NCBI RefSeq assembly: GCF_031020795.1
Contig: NZ_JAVHJP010000003.1
Coordinates: 241,408 to 305,407 of the forward strand
Reading direction: 5' to 3'
Length of the DNA: 64,000 nt
From: Hydrogenophaga pseudoflava
Lineage (GTDB): Bacteria; Pseudomonadota; Gammaproteobacteria; Burkholderiales; Burkholderiaceae_C
Position 1 is the first letter of the stretch, and each line of letters starts with the position of its first letter. This document shows positions 52,128 to 61,762 of the stretch, piece after piece. Under the pieces are notes generated by a model that had not been told where the DNA came from, made no database searches, and saw only the letters and a list, made by a program, of their open reading frames with translations. The translations under genes were made by a program, and so were the position numbers.

Positions 52128-52241
52128 TCAGCCGCCCAGCAACACGATCTTGCCGACGAAGCCCAGGAAGAACACCAGCGCCACCGAGGCCAGGATCAGA
52201 CCCAGGCGCTGGTTCTGTTTTTTCTGTTCGTTCGAGGTCAT
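52128..52241 (-). CDS. Cytochrome oxidase small assembly protein (37 aa)
   Basis: A 37-residue open frame starts MTSNEQKKQNQRLGLI and consists of a short charged head and one hydrophobic helix (LILASVALVFFLGFVGKIV). It lies in the 145-base gap between ctaD and ctaG with ATG at 52241 and stop at 52128, 10 bases from the ctaD end and 21 bases before ctaG. Genes of this length and place are known in Burkholderiales oxidase operons and are easily missed. Confidence 0.82.
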   Translation of the reverse strand: MTSNEQKKQNQRLGLILASVALVFFLGFVGKIVLLGG

Positions 52242-52251
52242 GGACGGAGGA

Positions 52252-53871
52252 TCAGCCGATCACCTTGGTGGCGGAGGCGTCCAGCTTGGGCGGGTTTTCA
52301 AAGGTGTGGAACGGCGCCGGCGACGGCACTTCCCATTCCAGACCTTCGGCGCCGTCCCAGGGCTTCTGCACCGCCTTGGGGCCGATGCCGCGCATCGCGG
52401 GAACAATCACGAAGAGGAAGAAATACACCTGCGCCAGACCGAAGGCAAACGCACCGACAGAGGCAACGGCGTTGAAATCGGCGAACTGCATCGGGTAGTC
52501 GGCATAGCGGCGGGGCATGCCGGCCAGCCCCAGGAAGTGCATCGGGAAGAAGGTGATGTTGAATGAGATCATCGACCACCAGAAGTGCAGCTTGCCACGG
52601 GTCTCGCTGTACATCACACCGGTCCACTTGGGCAGCCAGTAGTAGATGCCGGCGAACATGGCGAACAGCGAACCGGCCACCAGCACGTAATGGAAGTGGG
52701 CCACCACGTAGTAGGTGTCCTGGAAGTTGATGTCAATCGGCGCCATCGACAGGATCAGGCCGGTGAAGCCACCGATGGTGAACACGAAGATGAAGCCGAC
52801 TGCCCACATCATCGGAGTTTCGAATGTCATCGAGCCCTTCCACATGGTGGCGATCCAGTTGAAGATCTTCACGCCCGTGGGCACGGCGATCAGCATGGTC
52901 GAGTACATGAAGAACAGCTGGCCCGTCACCGGCATGCCGGTGGTGAACATGTGGTGGGCCCACACGACAAAGGACAGGATGGCAATGGAGCCGGTGGCGT
53001 ACACCATGGAGGCGTAACCGAACAGCTTCTTGCGCGCGAAGGCGGGCACGACCTGGCTCACGATGCCGAAGGCCGGGAGGATCATGATGTAAACCTCGGG
53101 GTGGCCGAAGAACCAGAAGATGTGCTGATACATCACCGGGTCACCGCCGCCAGCGGGGTTGAAGAAGCTGGTGCCGAAGTGGCGGTCGGTCAGCGTCATG
53201 GTGATCGCGCCGGCCAGCACGGGCATCACGGCGATCAGCAGGTAGGCGGTGATCAGCCAGGTCCAGCAGAACATCGGCATCTTCATCAGCGTCATGCCGG
53301 GCGCGCGCATGTTCAGGATGGTGACGATGATGTTGATCGAGCCCATGATGGAAGACGCGCCGAGGATGTGCATCGCGAAGATGCCGGCGTCCATCGAGGG
53401 GCCCATCTGCAGGGTCAGCGGGGCGTACAGCGTCCAGCCGGCCGCGGGAGCGCCGCCAGGCATGAAGAAGGACGCGACCAACATGATGGCGGCGGGGATC
53501 ATCAGCCAGAAGCTGAAGTTGTTCATGCGCGCGAAGGCCATGTCGGATGCGCCGATCTGCAGCGGGATCATCCAGTTCGCGAAGCCCACGAAGGCCGGCA
53601 TGATGGCGCCGAACACCATGATCAGGCCGTGCATGGTGGTGAGCTGGTTGAACAGCTCGGGGTTGACCAGCTGCAGACCCGGCTGGAAGAGCTCGGCTCG
53701 GATCAGCAGCGCCAGCACGCCACCCACCATCAGCATGGTGAAAGCGAACAGCAGGTACAGCGTACCGATGTCCTTGTGATTGGTCGCATACACCCAGCGG
53801 CGCCAGCCGGCGGGTGCGTGGTGATCGTGGTCGTGCGCGTGAGCGTCGTGGGGATCCAGTACTGCACTCAT
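52252..53871 (-). CDS. ctaD: Cytochrome c oxidase subunit I
   Basis: A 539-residue haem-copper oxidase catalytic subunit with twelve transmembrane helices. The haem a and a3 and CuB histidines fall in TTMHGLIMVFGAIMP, WFFGHPEVYIMILPAFGI, VVWAHHMFTTGM and VVAHFHYVLVAGSLF. The covalent His-Tyr pair is in HPEVY. NHKDIGTLYLLF is the subunit I start. Histidine-rich residues 8-20 (HDAHAHDHDHH) form an unusual soluble leader. Together with haem A genes this marks an aa3-type oxidase. Confidence 0.97.
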   Translation of the reverse strand: MSAVLDPHDAHAHDHDHHAPAGWRRWVYATNHKDIGTLYLLFAFTMLMVGGVLALLIRAELFQPGLQLVNPELFNQLTTMHGLIMVFGAIMPAFVGFANWMIPLQIGASDMAFARMNNFSFWLMIPAAIMLVASFFMPGGAPAAGWTLYAPLTLQMGPSMDAGIFAMHILGASSIMGSINIIVTILNMRAPGMTLMKMPMFCWTWLITAYLLIAVMPVLAGAITMTLTDRHFGTSFFNPAGGGDPVMYQHIFWFFGHPEVYIMILPAFGIVSQVVPAFARKKLFGYASMVYATGSIAILSFVVWAHHMFTTGMPVTGQLFFMYSTMLIAVPTGVKIFNWIATMWKGSMTFETPMMWAVGFIFVFTIGGFTGLILSMAPIDINFQDTYYVVAHFHYVLVAGSLFAMFAGIYYWLPKWTGVMYSETRGKLHFWWSMISFNITFFPMHFLGLAGMPRRYADYPMQFADFNAVASVGAFAFGLAQVYFFLFVIVPAMRGIGPKAVQKPWDGAEGLEWEVPSPAPFHTFENPPKLDASATKVIG

Positions 53872-53911
53872 GTTCTAGTCCTTGGAAATTTGAATCTGTT
53901 CTGGGTCCGCG

Positions 53912-55117
53912 TCACTTGCGGGCCGCGACGATGTCGGCGGGCTGCACGATCTGTTCGGTCTTGTTGGACCAGCTGTTCTTGGTGTAGGTGATCACGGCCG
54001 CGATTTCGGTGTCGGACAGCTGTTTCCAGGCCGGCATGGCCCCGTTGTTGGCACCGTTGAGCAGGACGGCGATCTGCTTGGACTTGTCGGCGTCCAGCAC
54101 GATGGGTGAGGCATCCAGCGGCTTGATCGGGCCTGCGCCCTTGCCATTGGCCTGGTGGCAGGCCGCGCAGTTGGCTGCGTAGACCGACTCGCCACGCTTG
54201 ACCAGATCGGCCAGGTTCCAGACCTTGGACGGATCGTCCGCGGCAGCGGCCATCTTCTTCTTCTCACCCTCGACCCACTTCGTGTACTCCTCGGCGGTCA
54301 CCACCTTGACGTGGATGGGCATGTAGGCGTGTTCCTTGCCGCACAGCTCGGCACACTGTCCGTAGAAGTCGCCGGTCTTCTCCGCGCGGAACCAGGTGTC
54401 GCGCACGAAGCCCGGGATGGCGTCCTGCTTGATGCCGAAAGCCGGCACCATGAAGGCGTGGATCACGTCGTTGGCCGTGGTGATGATGCGCACCTTCTTG
54501 CCCACGGGCACCACCAGCGGGTTGTCCACCTTCAGGAGGTAGTCGTCCGTGGCAGACGGTTTGCCGCTGTTGGACATCTCGCGGTGGCTGGTATCCAGGG
54601 TGGACAGGAAGCCGATGCCCTCACCTTCGCCCTTGATGTAGTCGTAGCCCCACTTCCACTGCATGCCCGTGACCTTGATGGTCAGGTCGCTGTTGGTGGT
54701 GTCCTTCTGGGCCACCAGCACCTTGGTGGCGGGCAGCGCCATGCCGATCACGATCAGCAGCGGCACGATGGTCCAGCCCAGCTCAACCCAGATCGGCTCG
54801 GGCAGCACCTGCGCCTTGTGCCCCACCGACTTGCGGTGCTTGAGGATGGAATAGAACATCACCCCGAACACCACCACGAAGATGACCGAGCAGATGACCA
54901 TCATGAACCAGTGCAGCCAGTGCTGCTCTTCCGCGATCTTGGTCGCGGGCGGGGCAAAGTTGAGCTGGTTGACCGCCGGACCACCAGGCAGGTCGTTCAC
55001 CGCATGGGCGGCCTCGGCCAGCCAGACCGAGGAGCCCAGAATCCAGGCAGAAGTCGTCGCACGCAGGCCACCGGAACGCTGGCGCAGGAAATCACCCATC
55101 TGTCTTGTCGTACTCAC
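53912..55117 (-). CDS. ctaC: Cytochrome c oxidase subunit II with fused cytochrome c domain
   Basis: A 401-residue subunit II. After a signal/leader come two helices (MVICSVIFVVVFGVMFYSIL and ELGWTIVPLLIVIGMA), the CuA domain with VPAFGIKQDAIPGF and YGQCAELCGKEHAYMPI, and from about 310 a cytochrome c domain with the haem motif CAACH (NCAACHQANGKG) and a methionine in NGAMPAWKQL: a caa3 layout. GTG at 55117 was chosen because GAGG lies seven bases upstream; ATG at 55099 is the alternative. A perfect FNR-type box is centred 30 bases upstream. Confidence 0.95.
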   Translation of the reverse strand: MSTTRQMGDFLRQRSGGLRATTSAWILGSSVWLAEAAHAVNDLPGGPAVNQLNFAPPATKIAEEQHWLHWFMMVICSVIFVVVFGVMFYSILKHRKSVGHKAQVLPEPIWVELGWTIVPLLIVIGMALPATKVLVAQKDTTNSDLTIKVTGMQWKWGYDYIKGEGEGIGFLSTLDTSHREMSNSGKPSATDDYLLKVDNPLVVPVGKKVRIITTANDVIHAFMVPAFGIKQDAIPGFVRDTWFRAEKTGDFYGQCAELCGKEHAYMPIHVKVVTAEEYTKWVEGEKKKMAAAADDPSKVWNLADLVKRGESVYAANCAACHQANGKGAGPIKPLDASPIVLDADKSKQIAVLLNGANNGAMPAWKQLSDTEIAAVITYTKNSWSNKTEQIVQPADIVAARK

Positions 55118-55140
55118 GTTGAACGCCTCAAATATAAGTA

Positions 55141-55154
55141 TTGATTTATATCAA
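55141..55154. promoter_or_regulatory. FNR/ANR-type box upstream of ctaC
   Basis: TTGATTTATATCAA matches the FNR consensus TTGAT-N4-ATCAA exactly. It begins 24 bases upstream of the ctaC start codon, so it would lie on or after the promoter and most likely represses the aa3 oxidase operon when oxygen is low. The regulator gene itself is not in the window. Confidence 0.75.
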
Positions 55155-55209
55155 TCCAATTAGACCAAAAACACCCTGAACGCCCTCTCAGGGAATACCC
55201 ACACCAGCT

Positions 55210-55674
55210 TCAAGACTCTCTCAATGCCCGCCTGATTTCCTGGGCCAGCACCGGCCGCAATTCGGCCCTCACATACCGTCCGACTTCCGCCGAACGCCCT
55301 TCACCCCGAACCGTCACCAGCGACTGGAGACCAGACGGTGCGTCCACACTGACGGCATGGCCGGCGAACTCGACCCGCAGCAAGCGCCCGGCGTCCTCCC
55401 GCTCCACCACCAGCCGGCCGCGGCTCACGCAGATGTGCTCGCCATCGGTCGCATGGCGGGCATAGGCCAGAAAGGCCACACCCACCGCCACCAGCTCCAG
55501 CACGGAGAACGGCAACACCATCCAGGCACCGTGGGTCCAGAAGAACCCGGCCACCACCAGGGACAGCACGCTCAGCAACCCGTACATCGCCCCCAGCTGG
55601 CGAGGCGTGACCGAGCAGTTGCGCCGCAGCACCCAGTGGGTCCCGTCTGCGGTCACGCTTGCAAGGCGGTACAT
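55210..55674 (-). CDS. DUF2244 membrane protein
   Basis: A 154-residue DUF2244 protein with two hydrophobic helices (about 32-70, YGLLSVLSLVVAGFFWTHG and LELVAVGVAFLAYARHA) and a conserved basic start, HWVLRRNCSVTPRQLGAMYG. Members sit beside cytochrome oxidase genes in many proteobacteria and are presumed accessory proteins. It precedes ctaC by 92 bases on the same strand. A near-perfect FNR box lies 80 bases upstream. Confidence 0.88.
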   Translation of the reverse strand: MYRLASVTADGTHWVLRRNCSVTPRQLGAMYGLLSVLSLVVAGFFWTHGAWMVLPFSVLELVAVGVAFLAYARHATDGEHICVSRGRLVVEREDAGRLLRVEFAGHAVSVDAPSGLQSLVTVRGEGRSAEVGRYVRAELRPVLAQEIRRALRES

Positions 55675-55753
55675 GTTGCATCTCCGGCCCCCATGGAACC
55701 GCCCGGAGCGTCCGACAAGGGATCACGCCTGCCGAAAAAACGGCGAGCAGAGT

Positions 55754-55767
55754 TTGATTTATGTCAA
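55754..55767. promoter_or_regulatory. FNR/ANR-like box upstream of DUF2244
   Basis: TTGATTTATGTCAA matches the FNR consensus except for one base (G for A in the right half). It lies 80 bases before the DUF2244 start, a distance that would allow class II activation at -41.5, unlike the box at ctaC. No clear -10 element was identified. Confidence 0.55.
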
Positions 55768-55831
55768 TTGTAGCGACCAGAAACCGCCCGCCGCCCGCTG
55801 CACGGCATCCTTGCGGCCCTTCGCCGGTCGG

Positions 55832-56737
55832 TCAAGCGCGCCGGTTTCTGAGCATGGCCCGCATCTCGTCGACCGAAACCGACTGGCTCTCTCCCTGCCT
55901 GGGACGGGGCGCCGACTTGAACGCGTGCCCGTAGATGATCTCGAACCCCAGAGTCAGCCGCCCTTGCCCGTCGCGCGGACCGTGTCGCTCGAGCGTCGAC
56001 TCGAGACGCGTGCGCCAGCCGCGCCCCCGCAGGGAGCGGAAACGGACCGCGGCCAGGTTCCGCCCAAAGCCACGCAACTCGTCGAGCATGGCAGCCGCGC
56101 TGCTGTATGTCAGCACGATGCGCTCCATGTCCATCACGGGCTCTGCAAACCCCGCCTGCACCAGCATGTCTCCCCAGTCGTGCATGTCGGTGAAGCTGTG
56201 GGCCGGCGGCGGCCATCCCTGCTCTTGGTAGACCGCCCGCAGCTCGCCCAAGCTGTCGGGGCCGAGGCAGGAGAACATCAGAAACCCGCCCACGTCGATG
56301 TGCCCGTGCCAGCGGCGCAACAGGGACTGGGGACGGGACTCCTGGTGCAGAACCATGTTGGCCCACAACATCGACACTCGTGCGTCCGGACCGGCGACAG
56401 CGGGTGCGCGGGAACTCCCCCACCCCAACAGCGAGCGAAGGGACCGTCCCGCCCGGCCCTGTAAGCGCCCCGGCACGCGCGGGTCTTCCGCGGACACCAG
56501 GCAGCGCGCCTGCGGCAATCGCTCAGTCAGGCTGCGATGCGCCTCCAGCCCGCCCACCAAGGGCTCCCAGTGCAGCCAGCTGGCCGGAGGCTCCCTGAAC
56601 CACTGCAGGCGGTCCATCATGCGCCGCGCCACCTCTTCGTTCAGCCAGGGACTGGTCGCGTGCTCACGAAGGAGCCAGCGCCGCGCCGCGACGGGGTCGA
56701 GCCCGGGCACGGGTGTTTCTTCGGTCAAGGTGGTCAC
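55832..56737 (-). CDS. BioC-like methyltransferase domain protein
   Basis: A 301-residue protein with the C-terminal half of BioC-type SAM methyltransferases: MLWANMVLH, GGFLMFSCLGPDSLGELRAV, HSFTDMHDWGDMLVQAGFAE and MERIVLTYSSAAAMLDELRG. BioC masks malonyl-ACP for biotin synthesis. The SAM-binding motif I near residue 60 is degenerate (WLHWEPLVGGLEAHRSL, with no GxGxG). Start is placed at GTG 56737; the frame is open further upstream. In Burkholderiales this gene commonly lies beside comF, as here. It may be a diverged BioC. Confidence 0.8.
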   Translation of the reverse strand: MTTLTEETPVPGLDPVAARRWLLREHATSPWLNEEVARRMMDRLQWFREPPASWLHWEPLVGGLEAHRSLTERLPQARCLVSAEDPRVPGRLQGRAGRSLRSLLGWGSSRAPAVAGPDARVSMLWANMVLHQESRPQSLLRRWHGHIDVGGFLMFSCLGPDSLGELRAVYQEQGWPPPAHSFTDMHDWGDMLVQAGFAEPVMDMERIVLTYSSAAAMLDELRGFGRNLAAVRFRSLRGRGWRTRLESTLERHGPRDGQGRLTLGFEIIYGHAFKSAPRPRQGESQSVSVDEMRAMLRNRRA

Positions 56738-56788
56738 GGGAGTCGGTGGGCAGCCTGGTAGGTGCGGGCGCGACAGTATATTGGCCGC

Positions 56789-57532
56789 ATGGGAGTTCTG
56801 ACCGCCTTGCTGGACCGGCTGCCCGGGCCGCCCGCCATCTGCCAGGTCTGCGGCAGTTGGCCGGCGGAACCGGTCTGTGCGGCGTGCCGTCTGCGCCATG
56901 CGCCGTCACTGGGACGGTGCGGGCGCTGCGCGCAACTGCTGACCGAAAGTGCATCTTTGTGCGCTGAATGCCTGACCGCGACCGAGCCCTCGTCCGTGCA
57001 GCGCTGTCTGGCCGCCGTGGACTACCGCTTTCCCTGGGACGGACTGATTGGTCGCTTCAAGTTTCGCGGGGAATCGGGCTGGGCCGCACCGCTCGGAGAC
57101 CTCATGGTGCAATGCGCCACCCGGCAGGATTTCCTTGCACCGGACATGTTGCTGGTACCGGTGCCCGTGACCCCGGCGCGACTGGCCCAACGGGGCTACA
57201 ACCAGGCTTGGGAGCTGTGCCGTGTGATCGGCCGGCGAACCGGCCTCCTGGCCATGGCAGAAGCCCTGGTGCGCCTTCGTGACGCGCCGGACCAGCATCA
57301 CCTGCCGCGCGCGCAGCGCTTGGGCAATCTGCAGGGCGCATTCGTGGCCCATCCGCTCCATGCGTCTGGCCTGGCCGGGAAGCGGGTGGTGCTGATCGAC
57401 GACGTGCGCACCACGGGCGCCACCTTGCACCATGCGGGGCGCGCGCTTGTACAGGCGGGTGCGATCGAGGTGCGGGCGCTGGTCCTGGCACGGACTCCGC
57501 AGGGCGCAGAGGACGGAAGGACCCCGCCCTGA
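56789..57532 (+). CDS. comF: ComF family phosphoribosyltransferase-like protein
   Basis: A 247-residue ComF/GntX-type protein. An N-terminal zinc ribbon (CQVCGSWPAEPVCAACRL and CGRCAQLLTES) is followed by a PRTase-like domain with VPVPVTPARLAQRGYNQAWEL and the PRPP loop VVLIDDVRTTGAT. ComF proteins aid single-strand DNA handling during transformation in naturally competent bacteria, but many homologues lack a proven role. ATG at 56789 begins MGVLTALLDRLPGPP. Divergent from the BioC-like gene by 51 bases. Confidence 0.88.
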   Translation: MGVLTALLDRLPGPPAICQVCGSWPAEPVCAACRLRHAPSLGRCGRCAQLLTESASLCAECLTATEPSSVQRCLAAVDYRFPWDGLIGRFKFRGESGWAAPLGDLMVQCATRQDFLAPDMLLVPVPVTPARLAQRGYNQAWELCRVIGRRTGLLAMAEALVRLRDAPDQHHLPRAQRLGNLQGAFVAHPLHASGLAGKRVVLIDDVRTTGATLHHAGRALVQAGAIEVRALVLARTPQGAEDGRTPP

Positions 57533-57626
57533 CACCTCGCGATATGCGCTTATGATCGCGCCCACCAAGGGGGTAAAGGACAAGGCCGGACCACCGGCCA
57601 CAGCGTTGAATGCCGCGCCTCGCCTC

Positions 57627-58100
57627 ATGTTCCACGTCGTTCTGGTCACACCGCAGATCCCGCCCAACACCGGCAATGTGATCCGCCTGTGTGCCAACAC
57701 GGGATGCCGTCTGCACCTGATCGAGCCCCTGGGGTTCTCGATGGACGACAAGCAGATGCGTCGCGCCGGACTCGATTACCACGAATACGCCAGCGTCCAG
57801 CGCCACCCCGGCTGGACACAGTTCCTCGACACCGCCCGGCCCGACCGTGAGCGCATGTTCGCGCTCACCACCCGAGGGCAGGCGCAGGCCCATGCCCAGC
57901 GCTTCATGCCAGGAGACTGGCTGGTCTTCGGATGCGAGACCGAAGGTCTCTCCGCCAGCGTGCGCGAGGATTTCGCTCCGGAACGCCAGTTGCGTCTTCC
58001 AATGCGAGAAGGCCAGCGCAGCCTGAACCTGTCCAACGCCGTGGCGGTACTTGTTTACGAAGCCTGGCGTCAACAGGGTTTCGGAGAGACAAAACCGTGA
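57627..58100 (+). CDS. trmL: tRNA (cytidine(34)-2'-O)-methyltransferase
   Basis: A 157-residue SPOUT-fold methyltransferase that methylates the wobble ribose of leucine tRNAs. The three SPOUT motifs are visible: VVLVTPQIPPNTGNVIRLCA with LHLIEPLGF near the N-terminus, LVFGCETEGLS (motif 2) and QRSLNLSNAVAVLVYEAWRQ (motif 3), which forms the trefoil knot. ATG at 57627 matches the family start. Just 94 bases after comF, probably the same transcript. A leucine tRNA of the target type lies at 42.0 kb. Confidence 0.95.
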   Translation: MFHVVLVTPQIPPNTGNVIRLCANTGCRLHLIEPLGFSMDDKQMRRAGLDYHEYASVQRHPGWTQFLDTARPDRERMFALTTRGQAQAHAQRFMPGDWLVFGCETEGLSASVREDFAPERQLRLPMREGQRSLNLSNAVAVLVYEAWRQQGFGETKP

Positions 58101-58254
58101 TGCATGTCACTTTCACACTGAGGGAAGTCCCCCACATTTTTGGGCTGGGGTCGCCCACAATACGCGGAGTTCTTCGCCCGTCGCCCCGGGCGACGTGTTC
58201 CCCTTTTGCTTCTTCTGAAGACGCCCCGTCCCTGCGGGCAATCCGGAGGTTTTC

Positions 58255-58578
58255 TTGATAGCGACGCTGACCAGGCTCTTCAAAGGCAAGGCCGCTCCCG
58301 GAAAGGGCGCGAGGGCTGTGCCGAGCCTGAAAGATCTCCAGGTGATCCGTTCCGCCCTGCTGCAGACCGTGGCGGACTGCGACGGCATTTCAGTACACCG
58401 CCTGCGGCACAAGATCGAGCACACCCAGACCGTGCAGGACCTCTGGCTGCTGCGCAACGACGCCTACCAGCTCATCTCCCAGGCCACCAGCCAGACGGTG
58501 GCGGCCGAGCGCATCAATGCCCTGCTGGCGGTGTTCGAGGGCTGGGTCGATGCGCGCCAGCTGGGGCGCATCCGTTGA
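58255..58578 (+). CDS. Hypothetical helical protein
   Basis: I do not recognise this 107-residue protein. It is mostly helical, with a basic start (IATLTRLFKGKAAPGKGARA) and a body DLQVIRSALLQTVADC, VHRLRHKIEHTQTVQDLWLL and TVAAERINALLAVFEGWVD. TTG at 58255 is the likely start because GGAGGT lies four bases upstream; there is no ATG in the early frame. Similar short proteins are probably restricted to Comamonadaceae. It converges on the MaoC gene by eight bases. Confidence 0.7.
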   Translation: MIATLTRLFKGKAAPGKGARAVPSLKDLQVIRSALLQTVADCDGISVHRLRHKIEHTQTVQDLWLLRNDAYQLISQATSQTVAAERINALLAVFEGWVDARQLGRIR

Positions 58579-58585
58579 TCACAGC

Positions 58586-59041
58586 TCAGGGATAGCGCCG
58601 CACCAGGGCCTCGGCCACACACACCGGCTTCTCGACTCCCTCGCGCTCGACGGCCACCGACCACGCCATCTGCAAACCGTTGCCCTCGATCGGCGTGGCC
58701 GACTGCAGGGTCATGCGCGCCCGCAGGCGGCTGCCCACCGGCACCGGTGCGGTGAAACGCACCTTGTTAAGCCCGTAGTTGACACCCATGCCGCCCTGGC
58801 GGATCTCGAACGCCGAATCAAAGAACACCGGCAGCAGCGAGAGGGTCAGGAAGCCGTGGGCAATCGGCGAACCGAAGGGACCCGCGCGGGCGCGCTCCAC
58901 ATCCACATGGATCCACTGGTGGTCACCGGTCGCGTCGGCGAAGCGGTTGACCTGCTCCTGGGTCACGGTGACCCAGTCGCTGGTGGCCACTTCCTGTCCC
59001 ACACAGGCGGCGAGTTCGTCGAGGGTGTCAAAGCGTCTCAT
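58586..59041 (-). CDS. MaoC-like hydratase
   Basis: A 151-residue hot-dog-fold protein of the MaoC/PhaJ/NodN group. The catalytic Asp and His lie in NRFADATGDHQWIHVDVERA and the conserved PIAHGFLTLSLLP helix; NYGLNKVRFTAPVPVGSRLR is the following beta-strand motif. Relatives hydrate enoyl-CoA in fatty-acid or aromatic degradation, but NodN-type proteins are often unassigned. ATG at 59041 begins MRRFDTLDELAACVG. The ParA gene lies 71 bases upstream. Confidence 0.86.
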   Translation of the reverse strand: MRRFDTLDELAACVGQEVATSDWVTVTQEQVNRFADATGDHQWIHVDVERARAGPFGSPIAHGFLTLSLLPVFFDSAFEIRQGGMGVNYGLNKVRFTAPVPVGSRLRARMTLQSATPIEGNGLQMAWSVAVEREGVEKPVCVAEALVRRYP

Positions 59042-59112
59042 GGACGACGACTCTAGGGCCGGGACCCCGCGGGGCGCTGTCGGCACCGCGACAGTCACGG
59101 CGCCGGTCACGG

Positions 59113-59730
59113 TCAACGGTCCAGCCAGTCGCAGATGTCGCGCCACTGCTCCAGGTCCTTCTCCACCCGACCGGGCGCCACGTCGAACAGGGTGAGTCCG
59201 CGCGCGGCCAGATGGATGTAGTTCTGTGTGTCGCGCAGGTAGCCCAGCACCGGCAGACCCAGCCCGTTGACGAATTCGTGCAGCTTGTCGGCCGCAATCG
59301 TGCGGGCATCGACCCGCATGCCGACGATACCCACCTGCAGATGGCCCGCATGCTTGGACTGCGCCAGCTCGTCGAGAAACGCGCGCGTGGCGTAGATGTC
59401 GAAGATGCTCGGCTGCAGCGGCACCAGCACCTTGTCGGCGTGCCGCAGCGCGTCCTTGGCGAGCGCGCCGTGCAGGCCGGCGGGCGTGTCCAGCACCACG
59501 TGGGTGGTGCCCTTGGGCGGCTTGCCCACGTGGTCGCCCGAGACGTCCCAGCTGAGAATCGGGCGTGCGGCGGCGGGCCGCAGGCCCAGCCAGAGCTTCG
59601 AGGACTGCTGGCGGTCGGCATCGCCCAGCATCACGGCGTGGCCGCGGCTGGCCAGGTAGCCGGCCACATTGGTCGACAGGGTGGATTTGCCCACCCCTCC
59701 CTTCGGATTTGCGATCACCACCACCGGCAT
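59113..59730 (-). CDS. ParA-like ATPase (MinD/ParA family, orphan)
   Basis: A 205-residue deviant-Walker ATPase. The P-loop KGGVGKSTLSTNVAGYLASR (residues 10-29) includes the signature lysine, DADRQQSSKLWLG contains the A' aspartate, and VVLDTPAGLHGALAKDALRH is the B site. There is no ParB gene beside it, so it is an orphan, perhaps positioning a protein cargo. It belongs to the short, domain-free group. It is 30 bases upstream of nothing recognisable, and is followed by the TauE/SafE gene on the same strand, which lies upstream. Confidence 0.87.
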   Translation of the reverse strand: MPVVVIANPKGGVGKSTLSTNVAGYLASRGHAVMLGDADRQQSSKLWLGLRPAAARPILSWDVSGDHVGKPPKGTTHVVLDTPAGLHGALAKDALRHADKVLVPLQPSIFDIYATRAFLDELAQSKHAGHLQVGIVGMRVDARTIAADKLHEFVNGLGLPVLGYLRDTQNYIHLAARGLTLFDVAPGRVEKDLEQWRDICDWLDR

Positions 59731-59760
59731 ACGGACCTCCTCGGGCGCATGGAACGCCGG

Positions 59761-60521
59761 CTATGTTAACGGGCGTGCATCCCACAACAGCTTGAGAGCG
59801 GTGAGGAACATGCCCGCATAGACCATGCGGTAGAACAGCACCTGGTTGATGCGGTGCGCGATGCGCACACCGACCCACACACCGATGGGTGCGAATGGCA
59901 GCAGTGCCAGCGAGGTGGCCATGTTGCGCCAGTCCAGCAGGCCCAGCCAGGCGTAGGGCACCCACTTGGATAGGTTGATGAAGAAAAAGAAAAAGGCCAT
60001 AGTGCCGGTGAACAGCACCGGCCGGAGCTTCAGCGGGATCACGTAGGCGTTGATCGGCGGCCCACCGGCGTGGGCGATGAAGCTGGTGAAACCCGAAGTG
60101 GCCGTGAGGACGGCCCCCAGCCACTTCGGCGGCGGCGGGCTGTCGGCGCGGGGGGGAAACAGCAGGCGCTGCGCCAGGAAGAGCAGCGTCACCAGTCCCA
60201 CCACCCCCGCGACCACCCGGGCGTCCAGCGCACGAAACATCAGGGTGCCCACCCCAACGCCGGCCAGCCCAAAGGGCAGCAGGAACTTCAGCAGGGCGCG
60301 GTCCACGTCCTTGCGGAAGGCCGCCATGCCCAGCAGGTCCATCACCAGCAGCACCGGCATCAGGATCGCCGCGGCTTGCGGCACGCTCACGGCCAGCGCC
60401 ATCATCGGCACCGCAAGCGAGCCAAAGCCCGCGCCAAATCCGCTCTTGCTTACGCCCAGCAGCAGCACCGCCGGAATCGAGACCACGTAGAAAAACGGGT
60501 CGGTGATCAGGGGCAGCGCGC

Positions 60522-60525
<4 letters not shown>
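59761..60525 (-). CDS. TauE/SafE family sulfite/anion exporter
   Basis: A 254-residue inner-membrane protein with seven or eight hydrophobic segments. The TauE/SafE repeats appear as FYVVSIPAVLLLGVSKSGFG and LTATSGFTSFIAHAGGPPIN, the second with the family AHAGGPP motif. Relatives export sulfite or sulfoacetate, but most are unassigned. Its ATG overlaps the thiolase stop by four bases, and the ParA gene is 30 bases downstream; the thiolase link hints at export during aromatic or organic-acid degradation. Confidence 0.85.
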
Positions 60526-61724
<1,199 letters not shown>

Positions 61725-61762
61725 GGTGTGTCTCCTCGAAAAACATGCAGGATAATGCATCC

